NCBI RefSeq assembly: GCF_014905095.1 | Contig: NZ_CP041165.1 | Location: 310,001 to 374,000 of the forward strand | Direction: 5' to 3' | DNA length: 64,000 bases | Origin: Sulfurimonas marina | Lineage (GTDB): Bacteria; Campylobacterota; Campylobacteria; Campylobacterales; Sulfurimonadaceae | Part shown: positions 8,808-17,637 of the stretch, one piece after another | Layout: each line of letters begins with the position of its first letter | Numbering within the stretch: position 1 is the stretch's first letter | Position numbers and translations under genes: made by a program | Notes under the pieces: generated by a model | The model's database searches: none | What the model saw: the letters and a program-made list of their open reading frames with translations, nothing else | Told to the model about the DNA's origin: nothing

Positions 8808-10331
8808 ATGAAAACTTTGATTTTTTCACTATTACTACTATCTACATCTCTTCTGGCCAGAGGCTATAATCCTCAAGAAATTTGCGTAAATGTTGATAAA
8901 GCAGTGAAAGAGGCAAATTTTATCTATAAAAAGTTTGATGATCCTACAAATGCACTTGTTCTTCTTAATGGAACCGATTTCAGAAGTATAACTTATCGAA
9001 AACCTGATTGTATGACTGAGAAGCAGTATCTTTCTTATTTAGAAAAATATGCTTTTTATAGTGCTAAAAGTACTAAAAACTCTAGAAATACAAGGACATT
9101 GGAAGAGTTTGTAAAAAAATATCCTAACCGTCCAAACTTCCTGCTTTACCTTGCAAATGCTTATGAAAACAATTACTTCTCTCAAAACTATTATAGAAAT
9201 AAAGGGAAGATGCGTACACAGGCGATCGATACCTATAAAAAATATATAGAGCTTGCAAAGAAACAGAAACAAAGAGTCGATAAACATGCTTTAGAATTTG
9301 TTAAAAGCGGTGGACTGAAAAAAGCGGAAAAAACTTGGGGAAAATATCTTAATCCTCAAAACAAGATCCCTCTTGGATCATTTCAAGCTTATTATATTGA
9401 CACACGTGAGCCGAAAAAAGTTATCTATTCAGAAGGTGTTGATACGGTAAGTATAAACTATCCATACGATCAGTTTCACAATATAAACTCGGCAAATTTT
9501 GGCGGATACTGGGTTGGAAAAGTAAAGTATGACAAAGATACAAAAGAGAATATTGTCATTTATCAGAGTCAAGCGACAACGAGAATAATAGTTGACGGAT
9601 ATATTATTTATGACGGAACAAATTCAGCAGAGATTCCGTATGAGTTTAAAAAAGGGGTGCATACCATAGAGGTGGAACATCTCAACAGGTGGCACACTAC
9701 AAATTTACTTGTAAAAATACTTCCGATGGTAAAAAAGTATAGCCGAAATGAGTTACAGGCGGTACTAAAACCGTTAGTAGAACAGCAAACTCAGTTTTGG
9801 TACGTAGGTGTTTATGAGAGTGAACGTAAAGGGAACGATATTACACTTCGTATTCAAAAGTCTGATAAACCTGTTGTGTTGATGTTACAGTCCCATAGAA
9901 TGGTAACGTGGAACATTGTCAATGATTACAATGTAGAAATTAAAGCGATAGTGGCAAATTCAACTTCGATGGTCTCTTCGATCAGCGGTGATGTGAAAAA
10001 TAGCAAAATATTTTTTACTGATTACCCTGTTGGACGGGGTTATAAAAGTGGACTTGAAGAGAAAAGAAATCAAAAATGCAAGTGTATAGCTAACGGTATC
10101 TTAACATGTGGCAGTTCAAGTGGTTTTGATGCCGATACTATTCCAAAAATGTTTGGGAAAAAGATCAGAGGGTTTAGCGGAAAATATAGAACTGCTATCT
10201 TGGCTGTACCGCAAGTACAAATGAGCGATAAAATATATCGAGAGATTGAAGTACGTAAAGAGAAAATAGATGCACTTAGAGCAAAATGTACGAAAAATAA
10301 ACAGATAAATACAGAGGATTTATTTAGATAA
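8808..10331 (+). CDS. Exported protein with TPR-like and PA14-like regions, function unknown
   Basis: About 507 residues beginning with a clear signal peptide (MKTLIFSLLLLSTSLLARG). Residues about 90-170 look like helical repeat (TPR-like) sequence, with YPNRPNFLLYLANAYE and QAIDTYKKYIELA. Residues about 205-300 resemble a PA14-like beta domain: FGGYWVGKVKY, TTRIIVDGYIIYDG and KKGVHTIEVEHLNRWHTT. The C-terminal part contains several cysteines (CKCIANGILTCGSS). An ATG at 8793 is in frame, but AAAAGG at 8796-8801 lies 6 nt before 8808, and a TACAAT -10 at 8776-8781 fits that choice. Surface carbohydrate or peptide binding is only a guess. Confidence 0.72.
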   Translation: MKTLIFSLLLLSTSLLARGYNPQEICVNVDKAVKEANFIYKKFDDPTNALVLLNGTDFRSITYRKPDCMTEKQYLSYLEKYAFYSAKSTKNSRNTRTLEEFVKKYPNRPNFLLYLANAYENNYFSQNYYRNKGKMRTQAIDTYKKYIELAKKQKQRVDKHALEFVKSGGLKKAEKTWGKYLNPQNKIPLGSFQAYYIDTREPKKVIYSEGVDTVSINYPYDQFHNINSANFGGYWVGKVKYDKDTKENIVIYQSQATTRIIVDGYIIYDGTNSAEIPYEFKKGVHTIEVEHLNRWHTTNLLVKILPMVKKYSRNELQAVLKPLVEQQTQFWYVGVYESERKGNDITLRIQKSDKPVVLMLQSHRMVTWNIVNDYNVEIKAIVANSTSMVSSISGDVKNSKIFFTDYPVGRGYKSGLEEKRNQKCKCIANGILTCGSSSGFDADTIPKMFGKKIRGFSGKYRTAILAVPQVQMSDKIYREIEVRKEKIDALRAKCTKNKQINTEDLFR

Positions 10332-10374
10332 AATGTAGTAAAATTCATTCAATTATTTGAAGTGGGGGAGTACC

Positions 10375-11223
10375 ATGGTAAAAGTTGCAGCGATTCAGAT
10401 GCAAATGGGTGAAGATAAAAGTCAAAATGTTGCAAAGGCAAAGGACTTTGTTAAAGAAGCGGCAAACAATGGTGCAAATATTATCCTCTTACCGGAGTTG
10501 TTTGAAGGATACTATTTTTGTAAAGATATGGATCAAAAATATTTTTCTTGGGCACAGCCACTAGAAAATAATCCTGTAATTGCAGAGTTTATCCCATTGG
10601 CAAAAGAGCATCATGTTGTGATCTTGGTGAGTTACTTTGAAAAAACAGAAGATAAATATTTTAACTCTTTAGTTGCAATTGACACTGACGGAACAGTGAT
10701 GGATAACTATCGTAAAACACATATCCCAGATGGTCCAGGATATGAAGAGAAGTTCTACTTTACTCCAGGGGATACAGGCTTTAAAGTGTATAAGACAGAG
10801 TTTGGAAATGTAGGGGTTGGGATCTGCTGGGATCAGTGGTTTTGTGAAACTGCACGCGCGCTTACACTTATGGGTGCCGACATTATTTTCTATCCGACTG
10901 CGATCGGAAGCGAGCCTGAGATCCATTTAGATTCTAAAGAGCACTGGCAACGTGTGCAAATGGGTCATGCTGCAACAAATACTATCCCTGTAGTTGCTGC
11001 AAATAGAATTGGAAAAGAAATAGGTGAGAGTTGCGAGCTTACTTTTTACGGTTCTTCATTTATCACTGACTATACGGGTGAGAAGATAGCTGAAGCGAGC
11101 CGTGATAAAGAGGAGATCATCTACGGTGAATTTGACTTTGCAGAGAATGCAAAGCAAAGAGAGTACTGGGGGCTTATCCGCGATCGTCGTCCCGCTGCTT
11201 ACTCAAAACTTTGTGAAGAATAA
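10375..11223 (+). CDS. aguB: N-carbamoylputrescine amidase (nitrilase superfamily)
   Basis: The protein should hydrolyse N-carbamoylputrescine to putrescine, CO2 and ammonia, the last step of the agmatine deiminase route to polyamines. The catalytic Glu-Lys-Cys triad is visible: LLPELFEGYYF (Glu near residue 40), NYRKTHIP (Lys near 113) and GICWDQWF (Cys near 150). The segments HIPDGPGYEEKFYF and TAIGSEP are typical of AguB rather than other nitrilases. A strong GGGGGAG at 10364-10370 fixes the ATG at 10375, 282 residues. Its 3' end overlaps miaA on the opposite strand by 50 bp. No agmatine deiminase is in the window. Confidence 0.9.
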   Translation: MVKVAAIQMQMGEDKSQNVAKAKDFVKEAANNGANIILLPELFEGYYFCKDMDQKYFSWAQPLENNPVIAEFIPLAKEHHVVILVSYFEKTEDKYFNSLVAIDTDGTVMDNYRKTHIPDGPGYEEKFYFTPGDTGFKVYKTEFGNVGVGICWDQWFCETARALTLMGADIIFYPTAIGSEPEIHLDSKEHWQRVQMGHAATNTIPVVAANRIGKEIGESCELTFYGSSFITDYTGEKIAEASRDKEEIIYGEFDFAENAKQREYWGLIRDRRPAAYSKLCEE

Positions 11224-12094
11224 TATCCTCTAAATCTTCAAGTTTCGCACTCGTGATATTTTCAAACTGAGTGCGATTAAATGTTTGCTGTCTTTTTGCA
11301 AGTTGTGCAGTATGGATGGTAATGAGTTGTATCATCTCCTCTTTTGTCACTTTCCCATCTAAATAATCAAGCACTTCAACAATCCCAATCGCCGACATTG
11401 CATTTGGCTCTCGTGTATATTTTTGCTCCAAGTAGGCTACTTCATCAATAAGACCCATCTCGGCCATTTTAGATGTTCGTTTATTGATTCTCTCGCGAAG
11501 TACTTCTCTATCAACATCGATGTTGAAAATCTCCAGATTTTCTATGATAGGTTTTGGAGGGTTTTGTCTAAACCACTCACTTGGTGAGAGCTTTGAAGCT
11601 TCATAAATCAAAAGTGCTTTTTCAATGCGATAGCGGTCGGTTTGAGCAATGTTTTTCATATACTCGGGGTCTATATGATTGAGCAAATCGTAACACTCTT
11701 GAAGGTTTTTGAGTTTTTGCTCTACACTGTTTTTTATCTCCTTAGAGATTTCCGGCAATTGTGATAACCCGTCAAGCAAAGATTTTAGATAAAAAGAGGT
11801 ACCCCCTACAATTACAAGGTTTTTATCATTTTGTTGACATCTTTTTACAACATCTTGATAGATCTGGATAAGTATCTCAACACTAAAGTACTCATTTGGA
11901 TAGAGCTCATCTATTCCAAAGTGTTTGATTAACGAGAGTTCCTCTTTTGATGGTTTAGCCGATACGATATCGATCTCTTTATAGATACTAAGTGAATCGA
12001 TTGAGAGTATATAAGCATCTATTTTTTGTGCTATTTTGATTGCGAGATCACTTTTTCCTGATGCGGTCGGACCTATGATTGCGAGTTGTTTCAT
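11174..12094 (-). CDS. miaA: tRNA dimethylallyltransferase
   Basis: MiaA transfers a dimethylallyl group to N6 of A37 in tRNAs that read codons starting with U. The 306-residue protein has the P-loop GPTASGKS at residues 8-15, SIDSLSIYKEIDI, SAKPSKEE, the family VGGTSFYLKSLLDGL and a tail with TAQLAKRQQTFNR. The start codon is preceded by TATAAT exactly 6 nt upstream and there is no Shine-Dalgarno, so the mRNA is probably leaderless. The 3' end overlaps aguB convergently by 50 bp. Confidence 0.94.
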   Translation of the reverse strand: MKQLAIIGPTASGKSDLAIKIAQKIDAYILSIDSLSIYKEIDIVSAKPSKEELSLIKHFGIDELYPNEYFSVEILIQIYQDVVKRCQQNDKNLVIVGGTSFYLKSLLDGLSQLPEISKEIKNSVEQKLKNLQECYDLLNHIDPEYMKNIAQTDRYRIEKALLIYEASKLSPSEWFRQNPPKPIIENLEIFNIDVDREVLRERINKRTSKMAEMGLIDEVAYLEQKYTREPNAMSAIGIVEVLDYLDGKVTKEEMIQLITIHTAQLAKRQQTFNRTQFENITSAKLEDLEDIILHKVLSKQRDDDRG

Positions 12095-12100
12095 TTTAGA

Positions 12101-12106
12101 ATTATA
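12101..12106 (-). promoter_or_regulatory. -10 element predicting a leaderless miaA mRNA
   Basis: On the minus strand the sequence reads TATAATTCTAAAATG, with the hexamer 6 nt before the start codon. Transcription starting about 7 nt after the hexamer would begin at the A of ATG. Confidence 0.6.
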
Positions 12107-12175
12107 CCATTGAGTTATATCATTTTAAAGCAAGTTTGGATAAAATAGCTTAAATTATACAAAAAGGGTGAGGGT

Positions 12176-13036
12176 TTGCAAGATTTAAAACAAAAACTAA
12201 AAGATTTTAATGAACTTGTAATGTTTGAACACTCTATATTTTCACTGCCGTTTATCTTTATAGCGATGGTAGTAGCGGCTGATGGATGGTTTGGTTTTGG
12301 ACTTCTGTTTTTAGGAGCATTAGCTGCTGTAACTGCAAGAAATTTTGCAATGGGTGTGAACCGTTATGCAGATCGTGATATCGATGCACATAACCCTCGT
12401 ACGGCAAACCGTCCAAATGTTGACGGAAGACTTGATGCAACTTCTATACTTATTTTTATCGGAGTGAATGCTCTTGCTTTTATCGTAATAGCATACTTGA
12501 TTAACCCTTTGGCATTTAAACTCTCTATACCGATCTTGTTGGTACTTGGCTCATACTCATATTTTAAGCGTTTCTCTTCAATGGCTCATATAATTTTAGG
12601 AATTTCTCTTGGGCTTGCACCAATTGCGGGAGTTATAGCAGTAAGTGCAGCAATCCCTATCTGGTCAGTACTTCTTGCTCTTGGTGTTATTTTCTGGGTA
12701 GCTGGTTTTGATCTGCTTTATTCACTCCAAGATATGGAATATGATGTAGAAAAAGGGCTGCACTCAATCCCGTCAAAATACGGTGCAGAATCAACACTTT
12801 TTATCTCAGCACTTTTCCATGGACTTGCAGTGCTTTTTTGGCTCCTTTTTGTATGGGCTGCAGATCTTGGCTTTTTCGCACTTTTAGCAGCTGCGGGCAG
12901 CGGGCTGGTTCTTGCGTATGAGCAAAAGCTGGTACGTCGTGATTTTACACAGATAGACAGAGCATTTTTTACAGTTAACGGTTATCTAGGTATTGTATTT
13001 TTTATCTTAATAGTACTCGATAGGATATTAGCATGA
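12176..13036 (+). CDS. mqnP: UbiA-family polyprenyltransferase of the futalosine pathway (MqnP)
   Basis: An integral membrane prenyltransferase that attaches the polyprenyl tail in menaquinone biosynthesis. The two Asp-rich motifs of the UbiA family are present: NRYADRDIDAHNPRTANRP and DLLYSLQDMEYDVEKGLHS. About eight to nine hydrophobic segments fill the rest of 286 residues. The start is TTG with AAGGGTGAGGG immediately upstream (12165-12174); a later ATG (residue 16) is less well placed. mqnC is in the same window, which supports MqnP over UbiA. A TAAAAT at 12141-12146 may be its promoter. The stop overlaps the next gene by 4 bases. Confidence 0.85.
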   Translation: MQDLKQKLKDFNELVMFEHSIFSLPFIFIAMVVAADGWFGFGLLFLGALAAVTARNFAMGVNRYADRDIDAHNPRTANRPNVDGRLDATSILIFIGVNALAFIVIAYLINPLAFKLSIPILLVLGSYSYFKRFSSMAHIILGISLGLAPIAGVIAVSAAIPIWSVLLALGVIFWVAGFDLLYSLQDMEYDVEKGLHSIPSKYGAESTLFISALFHGLAVLFWLLFVWAADLGFFALLAAAGSGLVLAYEQKLVRRDFTQIDRAFFTVNGYLGIVFFILIVLDRILA

Positions 13037-13557
13037 GTGAACCACGTTTAGTACCGGCACCGATAAGTATCTCTTTTAGTGAAGCAGATTTAGACCTTGA
13101 AAATTACGAAAGAGAGTTTCAGAGTTTAAGTGAGAGTGATGATGACCCGATCGCACAATGGCTCAAACTTGCAAAAGCAAGAGGGGAAGCATCGGAGAGT
13201 GATCCGGTACTTTTAAATCTACTTGTAGAACTTCATAGAAAAGTAGATGCCCTTGAAGCATTTTTGAAAAATGAAACTCCTAAAAGAGTTTCGTTGACAA
13301 CTGAAGAAGATATTGAAGGGATCGGATTTGAGCACTTCAAATTAAAACAGCCAGCTTTAGAGGTTGGCAAAACTTACTATGGTCGTATTGAGATGCCGGT
13401 ACACCCAAAGAGAGATGTAGGTGTGTTTTTTAAAGCCCAGAGCCCTACATTGGCAAAATTTACCCGTATTCATGAGAGAGACGAAAAAGAGTGGGCATCA
13501 TATATGACTGCTCGTGAACGTGTACTTATCAGAGAGTTAAGAGAGAAGAAAAATTGA
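13033..13557 (+). CDS. Conserved protein of unknown function, PilZ-like possibility
   Basis: A 174-residue soluble, acidic protein with no signal peptide or membrane segment. The first third is acidic (SEADLDLENYEREF), the middle has a helical LLNLLVELHRKVDALEAFLKNE segment, and the C-terminal half has short beta-like stretches (GKTYYGRIEMPVHPKRDVGVFFKA) ending in a charged helix. This layout, a short helix before a small beta domain, recalls divergent PilZ-type proteins, but I do not see a clear RxxxR plus D/NxSxxG pair, so cyclic-di-GMP binding is not supported. It overlaps mqnP upstream and the next gene downstream by 4 bases each, so it is part of a tight operon leading to ftsW. Confidence 0.7.
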   Translation: MSEPRLVPAPISISFSEADLDLENYEREFQSLSESDDDPIAQWLKLAKARGEASESDPVLLNLLVELHRKVDALEAFLKNETPKRVSLTTEEDIEGIGFEHFKLKQPALEVGKTYYGRIEMPVHPKRDVGVFFKAQSPTLAKFTRIHERDEKEWASYMTARERVLIRELREKKN

Positions 13558-14078
13558 ATTTAGAGCAGATAAATTTTCAGCTGGAGTATGTTGTCGTCAT
13601 TATGGCGCTCATCATTTTATATCTTTTATATTATGTTTATACAAAAGATACGACCTACTCTAAAAATATCCGCTCTGTAGCTTCTGTTGTGGAAGATTTG
13701 AATCGTGAGCTTTATTATCTCAAAAAACAATTATCAGAAGCTGAGACAAAGTTTCAGTCAAACTCACAAAGAATGAATGATGATGAGATCTATCAGGAGA
13801 TCGAGAGAAGTGTGTACGATATGGTGCAACCACTCTCTATAGCCATGAAACAATTACAATCAAATATTGAAGTGATTGAGGGGCAGATCGAACATAGAAT
13901 AGCACAGCTTGAAAGCGGTGTAAAACAATTTTCTATTCCGACATCTATCCATGCAAATGATGATGAAAAAATTATTTCACTTTTTAAGCAGGGTGTATCG
14001 ATCGAAACAATAGCAAAAGAACTCCATCTTTCAAAACCTGAAGTAGAGTTTGTTCTTAAAATCAATAAAATCAAGTAG
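13554..14078 (+). CDS. Single-pass membrane protein with coiled coil and C-terminal helix-turn-helix
   Basis: A 174-residue protein starting at TTG that overlaps the previous stop (TTGA). Residues about 10-28 form one transmembrane helix (YVVVIMALIILYLLYYVY). Residues about 40-125 are coiled-coil-like (LNRELYYLKKQLSEAE and a later amphipathic stretch). The last 35 residues look like a helix-turn-helix: ISLFKQGVSIETIAKELHLS, then KPEVEFVLKIN. The layout resembles DUF6115-type proteins seen near motility or division genes in other bacteria. The position directly before ftsW suggests an envelope role; this is inference. DNA binding is not established. Confidence 0.7.
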   Translation: MNLEQINFQLEYVVVIMALIILYLLYYVYTKDTTYSKNIRSVASVVEDLNRELYYLKKQLSEAETKFQSNSQRMNDDEIYQEIERSVYDMVQPLSIAMKQLQSNIEVIEGQIEHRIAQLESGVKQFSIPTSIHANDDEKIISLFKQGVSIETIAKELHLSKPEVEFVLKINKIK

Positions 14079-14083
14079 TATTA

Positions 14084-15274
14084 ATGGCGGATAGAAAACT
14101 TTTTACTTTAGTATCTATTTTAGTAGGACTAAGTATTATTATCTCCTATTCACTCACAGAGTATACGGTTTTACTTTTCGATACAAACCAGTTCCATTTT
14201 GCGATCCGTCAAACTGTTTTTGGTTTGGTTGGGATTGTACTTATTTATGTCCTTTCACTGGGTGATCCGGATAAACATCTTAAACCGCTTGGATTTACAC
14301 TCTTTTTCGGTTCATTAATACTTATGATAGCTATGCCTTTTTTACCGGAGAGTGTGGTTTCAGAAGTTGGTGGTGCAAAACGCTGGATCAAAGTAGCGGG
14401 ATTCTCTTTAGCTCCTGTTGAGTTTTTTAAAGTTGGATTTGTATACTTTTTAGCATGGAGTTTCTCTCGTAAACTTGGACATCATAACGGCATGGGGATA
14501 AGAAGTGAATTCCGCCGTTTCCTCCCTTATGCAGTAGTGTTTGTTGCTGCAATGTTTATTATCGCCTTTTTGCAAAAAGATTTAGGACAGGTTGTAGTTC
14601 TTGGCGGGACGCTTCTGTTTATGCTTATCTTTGCAGGAAGCAGTTTTAAATTTTTCCTGAGTATTTTAGGTGGAATCTTCGGAGCGGTGGTACTGTTTAT
14701 TCTGACAGCTGAACACCGTATTGCCCGTATTAAATCTTGGTGGGCATTGGCACAAAATTCTGTATTAGAGATCATGCCTGAGTTTGTTGCCGAGAAGTTG
14801 CGTGTACCTGTTGAGGTAGAACCATATCAGATAGGTCACTCACTCAATGCTATTCACAACGGTGGACTCTTTGGTGTTGGGCTTGGTAACGGTACATTTA
14901 AACTTGGATTTTTATCTGAAGTACATACCGACTTTGTTTTAGCCGGAATTGCCGAAGAGTTTGGATTTATAGGGATACTTTTTGTTGTGTTTATTTTTAT
15001 GTGGATGCTGCAAAGAATATTTAAAATTGCCAACCGTACCAAAGATACAAGTATCTATCTTTTTAGTATCGGAATAGGTCTAGTATTGTCGTTTGAGTTC
15101 TTGGTAAATGCCTACGGTATTAGTGGAATTACCCCTATTAAAGGGATCTCGGTACCGTTTTTATCTTACGGTGGTTCGGCGATGCTCGGTGCTTGTTTAT
15201 CTGTAGGAATGGTACTTATGGCATCTAAAAAAGCAAATATGAATGGAAAGACCTCTATCTCAACCTCTGAATAA
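14084..15274 (+). CDS. ftsW: SEDS-family peptidoglycan polymerase FtsW
   Basis: A ten-helix SEDS protein that polymerises lipid II into glycan strands at the division septum together with a class B penicillin-binding protein. Visible family marks are GGAKRWIKVAGFSLAPVEFFK, FLQKDLGQ, YQIGHSLNAIHNGGLFGVGL, DFVLAGIAEEFGF and the C-terminal GISVPFLSYGGSAML. Length is 396 residues. RodA shares these motifs, but murG following directly downstream favours FtsW. The stop codon lies inside a hairpin (15264-15284), and the last coding bases are part of the left arm of a 22-bp inverted repeat whose right arm is next to the murG start. Confidence 0.9.
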   Translation: MADRKLFTLVSILVGLSIIISYSLTEYTVLLFDTNQFHFAIRQTVFGLVGIVLIYVLSLGDPDKHLKPLGFTLFFGSLILMIAMPFLPESVVSEVGGAKRWIKVAGFSLAPVEFFKVGFVYFLAWSFSRKLGHHNGMGIRSEFRRFLPYAVVFVAAMFIIAFLQKDLGQVVVLGGTLLFMLIFAGSSFKFFLSILGGIFGAVVLFILTAEHRIARIKSWWALAQNSVLEIMPEFVAEKLRVPVEVEPYQIGHSLNAIHNGGLFGVGLGNGTFKLGFLSEVHTDFVLAGIAEEFGFIGILFVVFIFMWMLQRIFKIANRTKDTSIYLFSIGIGLVLSFEFLVNAYGISGITPIKGISVPFLSYGGSAMLGACLSVGMVLMASKKANMNGKTSISTSE

Positions 15275-15515
15275 ACTTCAGAGGGCTAAAAAAAGTTAAA
15301 ATTGTGTAAAATATTTTTGAAGCGTAGCTGTAGCTACGGTGATGGAAATTTTTGTGCAAGGTTGATTTTTTTTAACCCTCCCTTCGGGTAAGTTATACAA
15401 GCGTATACTCTGTGTTAGATAACCTTCAGCATAGCTCACTATGCTAAAGAACATCTGCCTTGATTATAAACTTGTATAATTTACTGAAGAAAATTCAGAG
15501 GTTGTGATAGAGGTC
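15250..15515 (+). repeat. Structured ftsW-murG intergenic region bounded by a 22-bp inverted repeat
   Basis: The arms at 15250-15271 and 15494-15515 are reverse complements with 21 of 22 matches. The left arm is the end of ftsW; the right arm ends 3 nt before the murG ATG and includes its Shine-Dalgarno. The 222-nt spacer holds nested inverted repeats: 15295-15301 with 15370-15376 (GTTAAAA/TTTTAAC), a GTAGCT/AGCTAC hairpin near 15325-15340, 15391-15401 with 15471-15481 (10 of 11), and an AGCATA/TATGCT hairpin near 15428-15445. This could be a miniature inverted-repeat element or a folded RNA controlling murG. No coding sequence is seen in the gap. Confidence 0.7.
15264..15284 (+). terminator. 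Hairpin overlapping the ftsW stop codon
   Basis: CCTCTGAA and TTCAGAGG form an 8-bp stem with a 5-nt loop that contains the stop codon. A GCTAAAAAAAG follows rather than a T tract, so termination is uncertain; the left half can instead pair with the distant repeat arm near murG. Confidence 0.4.
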
Positions 15516-15518
15516 TAT

Positions 15519-16547
15519 ATGAAAATTTGTATAACAGGTGGTGGAACAGGCGGTCACTTAATGGTAGCCGAGGCTTTGGTTGAAGCTGTTGTAAATGATG
15601 GAGATGAAGCGATATTTATCGGTTCAAACAAAGGTCAGGACCAAAAGTATTTCGGTGAGCATAGTGAGTTTTCACATGTCTACTTTTTGGAAACTACGGG
15701 TGTTGTCAACCAAAGAGGTTTGGGAAAAATAAAAGCACTCTATAAAGTGTTCAAAGCTTTTTTAGAGGCAAGAAAGATTTTAAAAGAACACAAAATAGAA
15801 GCGACTTACAGTGTCGGCGGTTTTTCTGCAGCAGCGGCATCTTTTGCGACACTCTCTTTATTTAAACCCCTTTTCATTCATGAACAAAATGCAAAAACAG
15901 GACGACTCAATGGGCTTTTAAAACCATTTGCCAAACGTTTTATCTCTGGATATGAGAAAGATTCCAAGATTCAGGGGTATCCGGTTAAAGAGGTTTTTGT
16001 AAAAACTGCACGAGTGAGAACGGAGTTAAATACGATCATATTTTTAGGCGGCAGTCACGGGGCACGCGCTATTAACGATCTAGCACTCAGTGTAGCCTGG
16101 AAATTAAAAAAACAAGGGATTAAAATTATTCATCAAGCAGGGGAGAGTGACTTGCAAAGGGTGGAGGAAGAGTATAAAAAACTAGGCATTGACGATGTTG
16201 AACTCTATGGCTTTACAAAAGAGCTCCCAACATTAATCGAAAAGGCAGATATGGCGGTAAGCCGTGCGGGAGCTTCAACACTTTGGGAGTTAAGTACAAA
16301 TGGATGTCCAGCTTTTTACATCCCGTACCCATATGCAGCTGGTGATCATCAGTACTATAATGCAAAGTTTATTGTAGATAATGATTTGGGCTGGTGTGAG
16401 CGAGAGGGTGAAGAGTTGCAATCAAAACTGCTTCATGCAATCAAAGAGAGTGCACTCGCTACTAAAAGTGAAAAGCTTTTGGAATATAATCAAAAAAATG
16501 TAGCGACCACAATGATCACAGAGGTGAGGGATCTGCTCAATGCTTAA
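15519..16547 (+). CDS. murG: Undecaprenyl-PP-MurNAc-pentapeptide GlcNAc transferase
   Basis: MurG converts lipid I to lipid II on the inner face of the cytoplasmic membrane. The N-terminal glycine-rich loop GGGTGGH is at residues 6-12, followed by SVGGFSAAAA, HEQNAKTGRLN, FLGGSHGARAIN and the UDP-GlcNAc site SRAGASTLWEL with PYPYAAGDHQYYNA. An upstream in-frame GTG at 15504 is possible, but GAGG at 15510-15513 is correctly placed for the ATG at 15519, giving 342 residues. The gene ends 8 bases into the DedA gene. The Shine-Dalgarno lies in an arm of the inverted repeat around the ftsW-murG gap, which could affect its translation. Confidence 0.93.
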   Translation: MKICITGGGTGGHLMVAEALVEAVVNDGDEAIFIGSNKGQDQKYFGEHSEFSHVYFLETTGVVNQRGLGKIKALYKVFKAFLEARKILKEHKIEATYSVGGFSAAAASFATLSLFKPLFIHEQNAKTGRLNGLLKPFAKRFISGYEKDSKIQGYPVKEVFVKTARVRTELNTIIFLGGSHGARAINDLALSVAWKLKKQGIKIIHQAGESDLQRVEEEYKKLGIDDVELYGFTKELPTLIEKADMAVSRAGASTLWELSTNGCPAFYIPYPYAAGDHQYYNAKFIVDNDLGWCEREGEELQSKLLHAIKESALATKSEKLLEYNQKNVATTMITEVRDLLNA

Positions 16548-17139
16548 GGATTTAGCACAGTTTTTAGTTGATCAGATATTTGAGTTTGGATATCCGGGAA
16601 TATTTATACTGATGGCTATTGAATCAAGTTTTATCCCGTTTCCTAGTGAGATAGTTCTTGTCCCTGCAGGATATTTGGCATCTCAAGAGAAGATGAATAT
16701 AGTTTTAATAGCTTTGAGTGCCGTTGGTGGTTCTATGGTTGGAGCGTTTATTAACTACTATCTTGCATATTTTGTAGGGCGTAAGTTTTTAAATAAATAT
16801 GGAAAGTACTTTTTTATCTCTAAAGAGGTACTTGCTAAAATGGACAGCTTCTTTACAAAGCATGGAGCAATATCAACTTTTACCGGAAGACTTATTCCCG
16901 GTATTCGTCAGCTTATCTCGATCCCTGCCGGTTTAGCGCATATGGATATAGTAAAGTTTTCAATATATACGGCTTTAGGTGCTGGACTATGGTCACTTGT
17001 TCTGATATTTTTAGGGTACTTCATAGGTGAAAATCAAGAGTTGATAGATCAGTATTTAAAACAAATAACTTTCTCTATAGTTATTTTAGTTATAATATTT
17101 GCTTTCATATATTATAAAATCAAAATAAAAAAGGTTTAA
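16540..17139 (+). CDS. DedA family membrane protein
   Basis: A 199-residue integral membrane protein with the DedA signatures: FGYPGIFILMAIESSFIPFPSEIVLVPAG near the N terminus, GGSMVGAFINYYLAYFVGRKF in the middle, and FTGRLIPGIRQLISIPAGLAHM. DedA/VTT proteins are membrane scramblases or transporters; some recycle undecaprenyl phosphate, and others affect membrane homeostasis and drug resistance. Being translationally coupled to murG makes a lipid-carrier role attractive, but this is inference. Four to five hydrophobic segments are visible. The next gene starts 2 nt downstream. Confidence 0.9.
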   Translation: MLKDLAQFLVDQIFEFGYPGIFILMAIESSFIPFPSEIVLVPAGYLASQEKMNIVLIALSAVGGSMVGAFINYYLAYFVGRKFLNKYGKYFFISKEVLAKMDSFFTKHGAISTFTGRLIPGIRQLISIPAGLAHMDIVKFSIYTALGAGLWSLVLIFLGYFIGENQELIDQYLKQITFSIVILVIIFAFIYYKIKIKKV

Positions 17140-17140
17140 A

Positions 17141-17617
17141 ATGGAGTATATGTTTTCGAGTGGTTTTTTTGGTACTAGAGCACCACTTTTTATGGATGTT
17201 GTTACATTAATAGTAGCGGTTTTACCGTTATTGATTTTTGGTGGAATCATGTTTGCAAAAAAAGGTAATTATAAAATGCATGCTTTTGCACAAAACTTGA
17301 TCTATGTGGTTTCTGTTATCGTTGTGATTTATTTTGAATACGGTGTACGTATAGGAGGTGGGTTCGCCACTTTTGCATCTGATACGGAAGTAAATTATAC
17401 CTATGCACTTTTTGTATTAGTTTTTCATATTGCAATTGCAGTGGCTACATTTTTTTACTGGACACTTACAATCATTAAAGCAAATAAATGGTTTAAAGCA
17501 GATGTTATACCTGGAGAGATGTCAAAAACTCATAAACTGATGGCGATTAAAAGTTTTGTAGGTATTATCTTTACATCTATGACAGGTATCTGGGTGTATA
17601 TATCACTATTTATATAA
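17141..17617 (+). CDS. Four-helix membrane protein, DUF420-like
   Basis: A 158-residue protein with four strongly hydrophobic segments and histidines at helix boundaries (KMHAFAQNL, VFHIAIAVA, KTHKLMAIKS). This pattern resembles DUF420/CtaM-like proteins, which are associated with haem-copper oxidase assembly, but the similarity is by layout only and the family call is tentative. It lies 2 nt after the DedA gene and 20 nt before the thiol peroxidase on the same strand, so it is probably co-transcribed. Histidines positioned to bind haem or metal are the only functional hint. Confidence 0.65.
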   Translation: MEYMFSSGFFGTRAPLFMDVVTLIVAVLPLLIFGGIMFAKKGNYKMHAFAQNLIYVVSVIVVIYFEYGVRIGGGFATFASDTEVNYTYALFVLVFHIAIAVATFFYWTLTIIKANKWFKADVIPGEMSKTHKLMAIKSFVGIIFTSMTGIWVYISLFI

Positions 17618-17637
17618 AAATTTTAAAGGAGAAATGA

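Noticed and set aside
13033-13557. PilZ (c-di-GMP receptor) call for the gene after mqnP
   Set aside because: The beta-rich C-terminal half is suggestive, but the RxxxR and D/NxSxxG binding residues are not visible, so it is left as unknown.
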